Of a stretch of 64,000 bases of DNA, positions 26,619-35,067 are shown in pieces. The notes below the pieces were generated by a model. That model had not been told where the DNA came from. It saw nothing but the letters and a program-made list of their open reading frames with translations, and did no database searches. Positions within the stretch are counted from its first letter, which is position 1; every line of letters starts with the position of its first letter. Source of the stretch: an uncultured Muribaculaceae bacterium (GTDB lineage Bacteria > Bacteroidota > Bacteroidia > Bacteroidales > Muribaculaceae); the NCBI GenBank assembly GCA_910586565.1, contig CAJUIT010000011.1, positions 22,961 to 86,960 of the forward strand. The letters run 5' to 3'. The translations under genes and the position numbers were made by a program.

Positions 26619-27818
26619 TCAAATTATGATTTTGAGGGTTTGGCCGTTGGCTGAGAGGATGTAGATGCCGGCGATGGGGCGGAGGGTGGCTCCGGTGTGT
26701 GCCGGCACTGTGGCATAGTGCTTGCCGTCGATGCTGAAAATGCTGATGGCGTGGGGTGCCGACGGGAGAACGGTCAGCACTCCGTTGCCAGTTGTGATGT
26801 GGTCGCTGATGGCTTCACCGGATGTTTCGGCATTGACAGTGTTGAGCGATGCCGGATCATATTCCTCAATTTTTGCAAAGGCTTTCCATGAGGGGTGGTT
26901 GCGGTAGGTTTCAGCACTCCCCACGGGCACATAGAGCGTGCAGGTGGTTTTGTTGATTGATTCCTCTGCACCGGTAACGCCGCCGAATTCGTGTGTGTAT
27001 CCGTTATCGGTCATGTTGGGAGGAGTGGGGTGGGGGCAATACACCGATTTGAGAGCGGGGAACCTTCCGAAAGCTGTTTCGTCAATCCACACTCGGGGAC
27101 CGTTATCAAGGTCGGGGAGAGTTATTGTTTCCACATTCTCCATACCGTAGAATGAAAGAAAAGGTATCTGCCAAAAAGCATGACCGAGGTCAATCTCTTT
27201 AAGTTTGTTGAGTCCCGCGAAACTGTATGCGCCGAGGCCGCAAGCGTTTACAGCCGAAAAATCAATTGATTCGAGAGCGTGAAGGCTCCCGAAGCACCCC
27301 TCGCCGATGCTTGATAGATTTGCCGGGAGCCGCAGCGATGTAATGGCAATTCCGTTGAGAGAATAATCCTCGATTTCCATTAGTGACTCCGGAAGAGTTA
27401 GGTCAGAAAGTTGCGGCACTTCTATGAATGAAGACCATCCGATGTGCTCAAGGTTTTCACCGAGTTCCACCGATTTGAGGTCGGGGCATTCGCAGAAGTT
27501 CGTACCTTGCAGGCGTTTCACCGAAGCCGGCAATATAACCTTTTCCAATGAACTGATTTTCTGAAAAAGTCCATAACCAACAGTGGTGACTGTGTATTCA
27601 GTGCCGTCGGCATCCTTCACCGTTCCCGGCACCTCCAGAGTGGTTAATTCAGCGGCTTTCATCGCCTCAACAGCCTCGTCGATGTCTTTAAGTGTAAGTT
27701 CCTTCGTTTCATCATTCAATGCAAATACCATACCTTGTGTTGACATTGTGGTAGTATTTGCGTAGAGAGATAAAATCCCGATAAATACGGAAGTGATATT
27801 AATAATGGTACGTTTCAT
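26619..27818 (-). CDS. BspA-like leucine-rich-repeat surface protein
   Basis: A 399-residue secreted protein; ATG at 27818 is preferred over a TTG at 27827. After a signal peptide (about 1-20) come LRR_5/BspA-type repeats such as LEKVILPASVKRL, LKSVELGENLEHIG, LSDLTLPESLMEI and LKEIDLGHAFW. The last 70 residues (ISIFSIDGKHYATV ... AGIYILSANGQTLKIII) look like a type IX secretion sorting tail. Such proteins often mediate surface binding. It lies 24 nt downstream of the C25 protease on the same strand and is probably co-transcribed with it. Its GC content looks lower than the PUL but higher than the protease gene. Confidence 0.85.
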   Translation of the reverse strand: MKRTIINITSVFIGILSLYANTTTMSTQGMVFALNDETKELTLKDIDEAVEAMKAAELTTLEVPGTVKDADGTEYTVTTVGYGLFQKISSLEKVILPASVKRLQGTNFCECPDLKSVELGENLEHIGWSSFIEVPQLSDLTLPESLMEIEDYSLNGIAITSLRLPANLSSIGEGCFGSLHALESIDFSAVNACGLGAYSFAGLNKLKEIDLGHAFWQIPFLSFYGMENVETITLPDLDNGPRVWIDETAFGRFPALKSVYCPHPTPPNMTDNGYTHEFGGVTGAEESINKTTCTLYVPVGSAETYRNHPSWKAFAKIEEYDPASLNTVNAETSGEAISDHITTGNGVLTVLPSAPHAISIFSIDGKHYATVPAHTGATLRPIAGIYILSANGQTLKIII

Positions 27819-27842
27819 ACTATTCAAATTTGTTTATGGTTG

Positions 27843-30305
27843 TCAAAAAACAGAAATTCTTAAAAGTGAAGAACCGATCAAGGAGTCATTGGCATATAAT
27901 GCCACGACAAAAGGTCCGCCGCGATCCAAATCACCTAAATACCAATCAACAGTATTATGGAACAGATGGAAATCTGTAGCTTTTATAAGGTTGCTTTGGA
28001 GGTCATATAATTTAGCAATAACTTCTGGATAATGAGTTTCTTGTTCTGTTTTAATTGTGCAAACTTTTGTTTGTTGGTTATACTCAATGCTTATTCCGGA
28101 TTTTAAAAGAGGTAGGGATGGCAGATTTGGAGTAATACTATAAGGAATTTTGCCCGGTCCGTATAGAGTTATAACCGCATCTCTGCTTAAATATCGTCTA
28201 AAGTTAAACTGTTTACCGCTATATCGAGTAACCCAATTTCGGGATGGGTCATATATGCTCAAGTATAATTCTGTGTCAGAATGAATTTGAATTTTTACAT
28301 CTGGCGTCCAACCGCTGTGGCTACTTCCAATACCATTTTCTATAGAAAAGCTGAAATCTTTTTCAGTAATTTCTGTAGGAGTTTCAGTGGGAAGCATCAA
28401 ACTTGGGTCTCCCAAAATATGAAATCGTTCTTTATTAGTAGTAACATTTATGGAGTTTATTCCATATAATTCCTCCATTCTGTCAATTCCTGCATGGAGA
28501 ATTTCCCCCAAAGAGTATTGAGGGGACTTCGGACTTGCGGGTTGGTTTGGTGTACTCCAAGCATTGATAGCCGGATATAGCCCGGGATTTGGCCATGGTG
28601 CTGTGAACATGCCGTGAACCATAGCATCATTAAGCCCACTATATGTTACTTCTGTTGCTGCAAATACGCTGATGGCTCCGCCACCTTCGAGTTTTAAAAA
28701 TTCTTCTGCAAAATTCGTTTTATTAAAAGAGCCTGTTAGGCAGTTCATGCTAAAGACAACAGGAAGCTTTGATTGATTATTTAATTGTAAAAGATGGCTT
28801 ATTGAGAAGTAAGGGCTTCCCCAACAATCAATGCCTCCGTGATCTCTATGTAATATGTAAAAACATCCAGCGTTTATTGATGAGACAATGTTGGATGCGT
28901 TTCCACCCCAATTAAATGATGGATCGCGTAATTCAGCAGGAATTAATCCTCCGGTACCGTATGCTATATTATTCCAATATGTTGGGGTTGTTCCGCTTGG
29001 AGCAGCATAAATACGTTCTATGTTTTTCCCAAATTGGGTTAAATAATCGCGTACTTCTTCAGATGTATGTACAAAACGTCTTTCTTCTGTCGTAGAACTA
29101 TTACTTTCATTTAGTAGCTGAAAATAAGCGCAATTTACACCGTTGCGGTAAAATGATTCATCAGTGATTGGGGAGAGTTGATAGTTGTAGAGTTTATCTA
29201 AAATAACATTTGCTTCTTTTACAGAATTGACAGGGATACGACCTATATAAAGGTCTGGAGTCAAGTCATTTTCCCCATCAAGACATGAATAATAAAAATC
29301 GCTTACATAGGGGTTATTGTATTTAGTGTTTCTGAAAATTTGTTGTGCCGGCACGTCTGAATTTCCTCCAATAATCAAGACGTATTTTAGGTTTGGAAGG
29401 ATTTGTGCATAATGGGATATACTGTCTTTAACTTCTGCTGAGGTCCATCCATTTTTTATACACAATGATGTCGGATACCCTAATATATTTTTTAATGATG
29501 CAAATTCTTCACAGACCTCTACATAGGGCATAGATGAGATTATAAGGTAATTCTCTGAGGAATATTTTCCATCACAACCGTATTTTATTGACGGTTGAGG
29601 CGTGTCATCATCCCACCATGCCAATGGTTCAATGTCGTTACCGGCATAAATAGAGGAAGAAGCAACGTCAGGTTCTGAATTGGATGTAAAAGAGGGCTCA
29701 ATGTCTTTAAAATTAATTTTATATTCAAATTCCCAAAACAAAACAATTTTATGTAAATCGTTATCATATTGAACAGGCTCAATGTTTACATTTACGACCT
29801 GCTGCCCCATTTTTGATGTGAGATTTGAAGTAATAATGTTGCTTGGAGTCTTAAATTTTGAGTATTTAATTGGTGGAACGTTTGATTTAGTGTATGGTAT
29901 ATATTCATCGTCCCCTTGCAGTGGGCGTGCTGGGGTAAGTTCTATAGATTGCTCAATATATCGGGCTTTAATAATAGATATTGATTCAAACTCCTTGTTT
30001 GGAGGAAGCGTGATTTTGTCACATCGAAAAGGTAAGCTTGGGTTCTCAATAGAGTACGAGAGACCAAATCCATTGATTTTTAACCATGATGTGCCTTCGT
30101 ATAAATCATCATCTTCTAAATTTACGGCTTCAATTTTGTAGTAAACGGAAATAGAAGTGCTATCTGTGTACACTTCTCGAATAGGCATATTATAATCAGG
30201 AAGTGCATTAAAAGTATTTGTTTCCGGATAAAAGGAACCCGAGTATCCAAAAGCTACGGCAGGGATAAATACTACCAGCCATAATAAATTCTTGATAAAA
30301 TTCAT
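27843..30305 (-). CDS. gingipain-like C25 cysteine protease, low GC
   Basis: An 820-residue secreted protein resembling peptidase family C25. The signal peptide (about 1-19) is followed by a prodomain-like region (about 20-240), then the catalytic domain with PDLYIGRIPVNS (350-361), the His motif HRDHGG (likely catalytic His489) and the Cys motif SMNCLTG (likely Cys522), then GGGAISVFAATE. A beta-sandwich and a C-terminal sorting-like region end the protein (YPEVIAKLYDLQSNLI ... FVVALYANDSLIGSSLL). Gingipains are exported by type IX secretion. The gene is conspicuously AT-rich beside its neighbours, suggesting transfer, and is inserted leftward inside a rightward glycan locus. Preference for Arg, Lys or other residues cannot be predicted. 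Confidence 0.88.
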   Translation of the reverse strand: MNFIKNLLWLVVFIPAVAFGYSGSFYPETNTFNALPDYNMPIREVYTDSTSISVYYKIEAVNLEDDDLYEGTSWLKINGFGLSYSIENPSLPFRCDKITLPPNKEFESISIIKARYIEQSIELTPARPLQGDDEYIPYTKSNVPPIKYSKFKTPSNIITSNLTSKMGQQVVNVNIEPVQYDNDLHKIVLFWEFEYKINFKDIEPSFTSNSEPDVASSSIYAGNDIEPLAWWDDDTPQPSIKYGCDGKYSSENYLIISSMPYVEVCEEFASLKNILGYPTSLCIKNGWTSAEVKDSISHYAQILPNLKYVLIIGGNSDVPAQQIFRNTKYNNPYVSDFYYSCLDGENDLTPDLYIGRIPVNSVKEANVILDKLYNYQLSPITDESFYRNGVNCAYFQLLNESNSSTTEERRFVHTSEEVRDYLTQFGKNIERIYAAPSGTTPTYWNNIAYGTGGLIPAELRDPSFNWGGNASNIVSSINAGCFYILHRDHGGIDCWGSPYFSISHLLQLNNQSKLPVVFSMNCLTGSFNKTNFAEEFLKLEGGGAISVFAATEVTYSGLNDAMVHGMFTAPWPNPGLYPAINAWSTPNQPASPKSPQYSLGEILHAGIDRMEELYGINSINVTTNKERFHILGDPSLMLPTETPTEITEKDFSFSIENGIGSSHSGWTPDVKIQIHSDTELYLSIYDPSRNWVTRYSGKQFNFRRYLSRDAVITLYGPGKIPYSITPNLPSLPLLKSGISIEYNQQTKVCTIKTEQETHYPEVIAKLYDLQSNLIKATDFHLFHNTVDWYLGDLDRGGPFVVALYANDSLIGSSLLRISVF

Positions 30306-30346
30306 GGTAATAGATGTTGTGAATGAAGTTAATAAAATCTCTTTTG

Positions 30347-30354
30347 TAAAGATA
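30347..30354 (-). promoter_or_regulatory. -7 promoter element of C25 gene
   Basis: On the minus strand the bases read TATCTTTA, seven of eight matches to TAnnTTTG, 42 nt before the protease ATG. The upstream -33 region is AT-rich without a clear TTG. Confidence 0.35.
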
Positions 30355-30600
30355 TGATGTTTTATTTATTTATTTAAAAAAAGATAGTCTCATTTTTGAT
30401 TATTTAACAATTGCGTTTTGTGCGGAGGTCGCATCGGCGGCCTACGCGCATCGGCTTACACGGATCAGGCAAGCAGCCATGCGGTTTGGGTTGGGAAATG
30501 GGGTGGGGGAATGGTGGGGAAAGGGCGGGGGTAGTTTTGGGAGAGGGGGTTAACGGTTAGGCGGGTGTCAATCGTTCTAAAGTCGGGGGAGTGGAGGGGG
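30355..30600. other. intergenic region between C25 and propeller genes
   Basis: An AT-rich leader (30355-30415) gives way sharply to GC-rich sequence. Around 30468-30510 a segment (GCAAGC, CCATGCGG, TTTGGGTTGGG, GGGGTGGGGGA) resembles one at 26576-26605 on the far side of the protease/LRR pair. The rest up to 30600 is strongly purine-rich with G runs. No gene or clear rightward promoter is seen. Confidence 0.5.
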
Positions 30601-32487
30601 ATGTTTAAATTTAATCACAATTACTCTTCGATGATAAAAGGGATTGCACGTTTTGGAACCGCTCTCGGTGTGGTGTCGGCGTTGGTGGCAGGGAATGCCG
30701 CTGTGTCGGCGGCCGATGCGGTGAGTTATGAGGTTGTGCCGGCGCAGACGTTTCCGGCCGAGGGCTCGGCGGTTAAGTCACTCAGCCGCGTGAAGTTGCA
30801 GCTCGACCGCGGCTTCGGCACAGTGGGCTACGACTGGAGCGCCGAGGGCACTCGGGTTTATGTTGAGAATGACCGCGGGGAGCGGTTCGCGATGGTTAAT
30901 GCCGTGAAGGGTGACCCCGTGATTGAACCCGAATGGAACCTCGAGGAGATCGACGGCAGCTCGAATGCAAAAGTGCACACCTACAAAGACCGCCTCTACA
31001 ACGACCTTTTCACCCGCACTTTGGGGTGGAACGGCGGTGACGGCGTTTTCACCGTGGGGCTTCCCGACGGACACGTGTTCTGGACGTTCAACGACAGTTT
31101 CTACGGGGTTGTTGACGGTGCCACCCGTGCCCGCGGTGCATGCAGTTTTCCGCGCAACACGGTGATGGTGCAGACAGCCGATGAAACCGGCCTCCCCGGT
31201 GGAACGGAAGAAAACCTGATGTGGCTTGTTGACTACCGTCAGACAACCGACCCTAACGCCCCCGGCTATTATAAAGCGGCCACCCACATCAACCATCCGC
31301 TTGCAACAAGTTTCAACGACGACGGCATCGCCCAGGATTACCTTTATTGGTCTGGCGACGGCACTGTCGATGCCAACGGCAAGTTGCAGATGTTGTGGAA
31401 CGGGGTTGACAACCGCGACGGCCAGATGATTGCGTTGGGAACGGCTTTGGCAACCTACAGTCTTGCCGGCACCCCCGGCGAAAGCCGCTACCTTCGTCTT
31501 GAATCAATCAACCATAATTTCCGCGAGTCGAACCCCTACGCCTACGGCTCAACGCTGTGGGAGGATGAGGATGGTCACATCTATCTCTACTCCTCGGCAA
31601 ACAACGGAGCATGGATTGGCAACGAACCCATCGTTGCCCGCACGGTGGGGAGTGAACTCGGGGGCGATTGGGAATATTATGTGCCCGATGCCTCGGGGCA
31701 GATGGTGTGGCAGCGCAGCTATCCCACATTGGAGCAGGTGCAGAAATCGGGCATCGCTCCCCGTCAGGGCAATTTCACACTCCCCTGGGTGTTCAAGAAA
31801 GGGAACACCTACTACATGTGCGCCCAAACATATCCCTTCGGGCAGGAAATGATGATTATGACCTCGGAACACCCTTGGGGACCGTTTGCCAACCGTCGCA
31901 CACTCATCAAGTTTCCCAATCCGCTCGACGAGTTGCAGCACGACCCCTACGGCGACAAATACCGTTTTCTCTACATGCTCAACCTCCATCCCGCGTTGTC
32001 GCGCAACGGCGAGATAGTGATATCAACCAACACCGATGCTACCGACGACGGCCCCGGCACCTTCTGGCGCAACTTCAATGAGCCCGGTTCGGCCGACTGG
32101 TATCGCCCCTTCTACTTCCGCGTGGTTGGGTGGGAGCGACTCTATGAGGATTCGGCTCTTTTGGGTGCCACCGACTGCATCGAGTTTATGTTTGCCGACA
32201 ACTCAACCGTGCTTCCCGACGGCAACTACCGTTTTGTGTGTGAGCAGGGGGTGTTCGGCAACGACCGATATGAAACCGAAGGCTACACCACCGGCGTTGC
32301 CAACAACCGTGTGGAAATCAATTTCGCAGTGGGAGATGGTGCCGGAGTGGCTGCTACGGCTGCCGACGTTGAGGATGCTGCCCCCGTCTACTACAACATG
32401 CAGGGGATGAGGGTTGACAATCCCGTGGCCGGTCAGATCTACATCGTGCGCCGCGGCACCGAGGTCACCAAGCAGCTCATGCGCTGA
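30601..32487 (+). CDS. secreted beta-propeller protein with T9SS-like tail
   Basis: A 628-residue paralogue of the propeller lipoprotein at 24963. Shared blocks include LFTRTLGWNGGDGVFTVGLP, FWTFNDSFYG, DDGIAQDYLYWSGDG and PGSADWYRPF. It differs in having an ordinary signal peptide ending near VSAADA, an N-terminal Ig-like extension (about residues 30-110), and a C-terminal sorting-type tail (YYNMQGMRVDNPVAGQIYI, with VRRG). So one paralogue is lipid-anchored and this one is probably exported by type IX secretion. The start may instead be the ATG at 30631, which gives a shorter N-region; a GTG at 30565 is less likely. Function is unknown, probably glycan binding or cleavage. Confidence 0.72.
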   Translation: MFKFNHNYSSMIKGIARFGTALGVVSALVAGNAAVSAADAVSYEVVPAQTFPAEGSAVKSLSRVKLQLDRGFGTVGYDWSAEGTRVYVENDRGERFAMVNAVKGDPVIEPEWNLEEIDGSSNAKVHTYKDRLYNDLFTRTLGWNGGDGVFTVGLPDGHVFWTFNDSFYGVVDGATRARGACSFPRNTVMVQTADETGLPGGTEENLMWLVDYRQTTDPNAPGYYKAATHINHPLATSFNDDGIAQDYLYWSGDGTVDANGKLQMLWNGVDNRDGQMIALGTALATYSLAGTPGESRYLRLESINHNFRESNPYAYGSTLWEDEDGHIYLYSSANNGAWIGNEPIVARTVGSELGGDWEYYVPDASGQMVWQRSYPTLEQVQKSGIAPRQGNFTLPWVFKKGNTYYMCAQTYPFGQEMMIMTSEHPWGPFANRRTLIKFPNPLDELQHDPYGDKYRFLYMLNLHPALSRNGEIVISTNTDATDDGPGTFWRNFNEPGSADWYRPFYFRVVGWERLYEDSALLGATDCIEFMFADNSTVLPDGNYRFVCEQGVFGNDRYETEGYTTGVANNRVEINFAVGDGAGVAATAADVEDAAPVYYNMQGMRVDNPVAGQIYIVRRGTEVTKQLMR

Positions 32488-32569
32488 GCTGCCTACTGCT
32501 CCTCCCTCTCTCTTAATCTGCAAATTATCATCTGATATAAATAAACCAACATTACCGATTATAAAAACC

Positions 32570-34846
32570 ATGAAGAAAGGAATAATCTCGCTTGCAGCCG
32601 CATGTGCCGTTTTCGCGGCTTGCGGTGCTGAAAAAGATTACACCGAGTATGTCAACACGCTGCAGGGCACCGATTCAAACTTCGGCCTGAGCCGCGGCAA
32701 CACTTATCCCACTGCAGGTATGCCCTTCGGGGTTCACTTCTGGTCGCCACAGACGGGCAAGAACGGCGACGGCTTCAAGTATGCCTACGCCGCCGATGCA
32801 ATCCGCGCATTCGCCCAGGCTCACCAGTGCAGCCCCTGGATGAGCGACTATGCAGTTTATTCGTTCATGCCCGTAGTGGGTGAGCTGAAAGTGAACGAGG
32901 ATGCCCGCGCCACACGTTTCAGCCACGACAATGAGAAGGGTCGTCCCTATCTCTACAGCGTGAAGCTCGACAACGGCATAAAAACCGAACTTGCACCCAC
33001 CGAGCGCGGTGTGCATGCCCGTTTCAGCTACCCCTCCGACGGGGGTGACGCCTGGCTCGTGATTGACGGCTACACCGACATGAGCTCCATCCACATCGAC
33101 CCCGAGCACCGCCGTGTGAGCGGGTGGGTCAACAACCACCGTTTTGTCAACGACGGCAAGAGCTTCCGCAACTATTTTGTGGTTGAGTTCGACCGCCCGT
33201 TCGAGGACTACGGCATGTGGGAAAACCGCACCGACAGCCTCATGCCCCGCCAGACAACCGGCGTGGGTCCCGGTTTCGGAGCCTACATCAAATTCAAGAA
33301 AGGAACAACCGTGCAGGCCAAGGCCGCATCGTCCTACATCTCGGCCGAGCAGGCTGCCGTGAACCTCAAGCGCGAGCTGGGGGCCGACCGCAATCTCGAT
33401 GCCACCGCCGCCCGCGGACGCAAGGTGTGGAACGACCTCCTGGGCCGCATCGACGTTGAGGGTGGCACCGACGAGGAGCTGCGCACGTTCTACTCGTGCC
33501 TGTTCCGCGCCAACCTCTTCTCGCGCAAGTTCTATGAGGAGCGCCCCGACGGCACCCCCTACTACTACAGCCCCTACGACGGCAAAATCTACGACGGCTA
33601 CATGTACACCGACAACGGTTTCTGGGATACATTCCGCTCGCAGTTCCCCCTCACCAACATTCTGCATCCCACCATGCAGGGTCGCTACATGAACGCGCTG
33701 CTCGACGCAAAGGACCAGTGTGGCTGGCTCCCCTCGTGGTCGGCTCCCGGCGAAACCGGTGGCATGCTCGGCAACCACTCCATTTCATTGCTTGCCGATG
33801 CGTGGGTGAAAGGTGTGCGCACCTTCGACCCCGAGCGCGCTCTCGAGGCCTACGCCCATGAGGTAATGAACAAGGGCCCGTGGGGAGGTGCCAACGGCCG
33901 TGCTGGGTGGAAGGAATATAACACATTGGGTTACGTAACCTATCCCGAGTCGATGGGCTCCACCGCCCAGACCCTTGAGTATGCCTACGACGACTTCTGC
34001 GCATGGCAGCTCGCCCGCCTCACCGGCAACAAGTTCTATGAGGATGTGTTCGCCCGTCAGATGTATAACTACCGCAACGTGTTCGACAGCGAAAGCGGTT
34101 TCATGCGCGGCCGCGGTCTCGACGGCAAATGGCAGGAACCGTTCGAGCCGTTTGAATGGGGTGGTCCCTATTGCGAGGGTAACGCATGGCACTACAATTG
34201 GTCGGTGTTCCACGATGTGCAGGGTCTTATCGACCTCTACGGCAGCGACGAGGCTTTCATTGCCAAAGCCGACTCGGTGTTCACACTTCCCAACACCGTC
34301 TACCCCGGCACCTACGGCGGCATGATTCATGAGATGACTGAAATGCAGCTTGCCGAAATGGGGCAGTATGCCCACGGCAACCAGCCCATTCAGCATCTGC
34401 CTTACCTTTACAGCTATGCCGGCCAGCCGTGGAAAACCCAATATTGGGTGCGTCAGATAATGAGCCGCCTCTACAACTCCACCGAAAAAGGTTTCCCCGG
34501 CGATGAGGACCAGGGTGGCATGTCGTCGTGGTATATCCTGAGCGCACTCGGCATCTATGCTGTTTGTCCCGGCACCGACGAATATGTGCTCGGCAGCCCG
34601 GTGTTCCGCAAGGCTACCATCACCCTCGAAAACGGCAACAAGTTCGTGATTGAGGCTCCTGAAAACTCCCCCGAAAATGTTTATGTTGCCGACGCCACTC
34701 TCAACGGCAACACTCTCACCAAGAACTACATCACCTACGGCGACATTGAGCGCGGAGGCACACTGAAATTCACCATGAGCCCCGAGCCTGCCAAAAACCG
34801 CAACACCGGCAAGGATGCCGCCCCCTTCTCGCTCAGTAAGAAGTGA
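32570..34846 (+). CDS. GH92 alpha-mannosidase, lipoprotein
   Basis: A 758-residue GH92 enzyme. The ATG at 32570 gives a lipoprotein signal ending VFAAC (Cys18); the frame stays open upstream into the previous gene but that part has no signal peptide. Family motifs are YVNTLQGTDSNFGLSRGNTY with PTAGMPFG, TLEYAYDDFCAW, YCEGNAWHYNWSVFHDVQGL and GDEDQGGMSSWYILSALGIY. The EGNAWHYNW stretch matches the GH92 group that includes alpha-1,2-mannosidases, but that is only suggestive. The C-terminus ends in a basic tail (AKNRNTGKDAAPFSLSKK). Its stop codon lies within a unit of the composite repeat. Confidence 0.93.
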   Translation: MKKGIISLAAACAVFAACGAEKDYTEYVNTLQGTDSNFGLSRGNTYPTAGMPFGVHFWSPQTGKNGDGFKYAYAADAIRAFAQAHQCSPWMSDYAVYSFMPVVGELKVNEDARATRFSHDNEKGRPYLYSVKLDNGIKTELAPTERGVHARFSYPSDGGDAWLVIDGYTDMSSIHIDPEHRRVSGWVNNHRFVNDGKSFRNYFVVEFDRPFEDYGMWENRTDSLMPRQTTGVGPGFGAYIKFKKGTTVQAKAASSYISAEQAAVNLKRELGADRNLDATAARGRKVWNDLLGRIDVEGGTDEELRTFYSCLFRANLFSRKFYEERPDGTPYYYSPYDGKIYDGYMYTDNGFWDTFRSQFPLTNILHPTMQGRYMNALLDAKDQCGWLPSWSAPGETGGMLGNHSISLLADAWVKGVRTFDPERALEAYAHEVMNKGPWGGANGRAGWKEYNTLGYVTYPESMGSTAQTLEYAYDDFCAWQLARLTGNKFYEDVFARQMYNYRNVFDSESGFMRGRGLDGKWQEPFEPFEWGGPYCEGNAWHYNWSVFHDVQGLIDLYGSDEAFIAKADSVFTLPNTVYPGTYGGMIHEMTEMQLAEMGQYAHGNQPIQHLPYLYSYAGQPWKTQYWVRQIMSRLYNSTEKGFPGDEDQGGMSSWYILSALGIYAVCPGTDEYVLGSPVFRKATITLENGNKFVIEAPENSPENVYVADATLNGNTLTKNYITYGDIERGGTLKFTMSPEPAKNRNTGKDAAPFSLSKK

Positions 34847-35067
34847 GAAGAGAACGTAGAGCCGCCATACATGGCGGCTTGTTACCCAACCGTTAGCAAA
34901 AGGGTCATTAAGGTCTTTAAAGTCCCTCCCCGGCGCACCACAAATGATTCAAGCCGCCATATATGGCGGCTCTACGCGCGGCTTCGCCGAATGGCCTCTG
35001 AAAACTGAAACTATTCTCGCTTTTCGTCTTTCGTCTTTTTGTCTATTGTCTAAAACCCAAAAACTGA
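34840..35067 (+). repeat. composite intergenic repeat, copy 3
   Basis: A degenerate AAGTGAG/AAGAGAA start overlaps the GH92 stop. Palindrome 1 is at 34860-34879, three phased 9-nt units lie at 34904-34930, and palindrome 2 (AGCCGCCATATATGGCGGCT) is at 34952-34971 in the opposite orientation. Then come CGGCTTCGCCGAATGG, CTGAAAACTGAAACT, ATTCTCGCTT and TCGTCTT-type units ending just before the next start codon. Confidence 0.9.

Noticed and set aside
26398..26622. 74-codon leftward frame with SLKTLKTLKTL repeats
   Set aside because: Its repeats are the 9-nt units translated; the palindrome yields AAMYGGST in other copies too. No start signal or conservation is evident.
30565..30600. GTG start for the second propeller gene
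   Set aside because: It adds twelve residues before a later ATG without improving the signal peptide and lies in purine-rich intergenic sequence.
32414..32569. N-terminal extension of the second GH92 gene
   Set aside because: It overlaps the end of the previous gene and precedes a proper lipoprotein signal at 32570.
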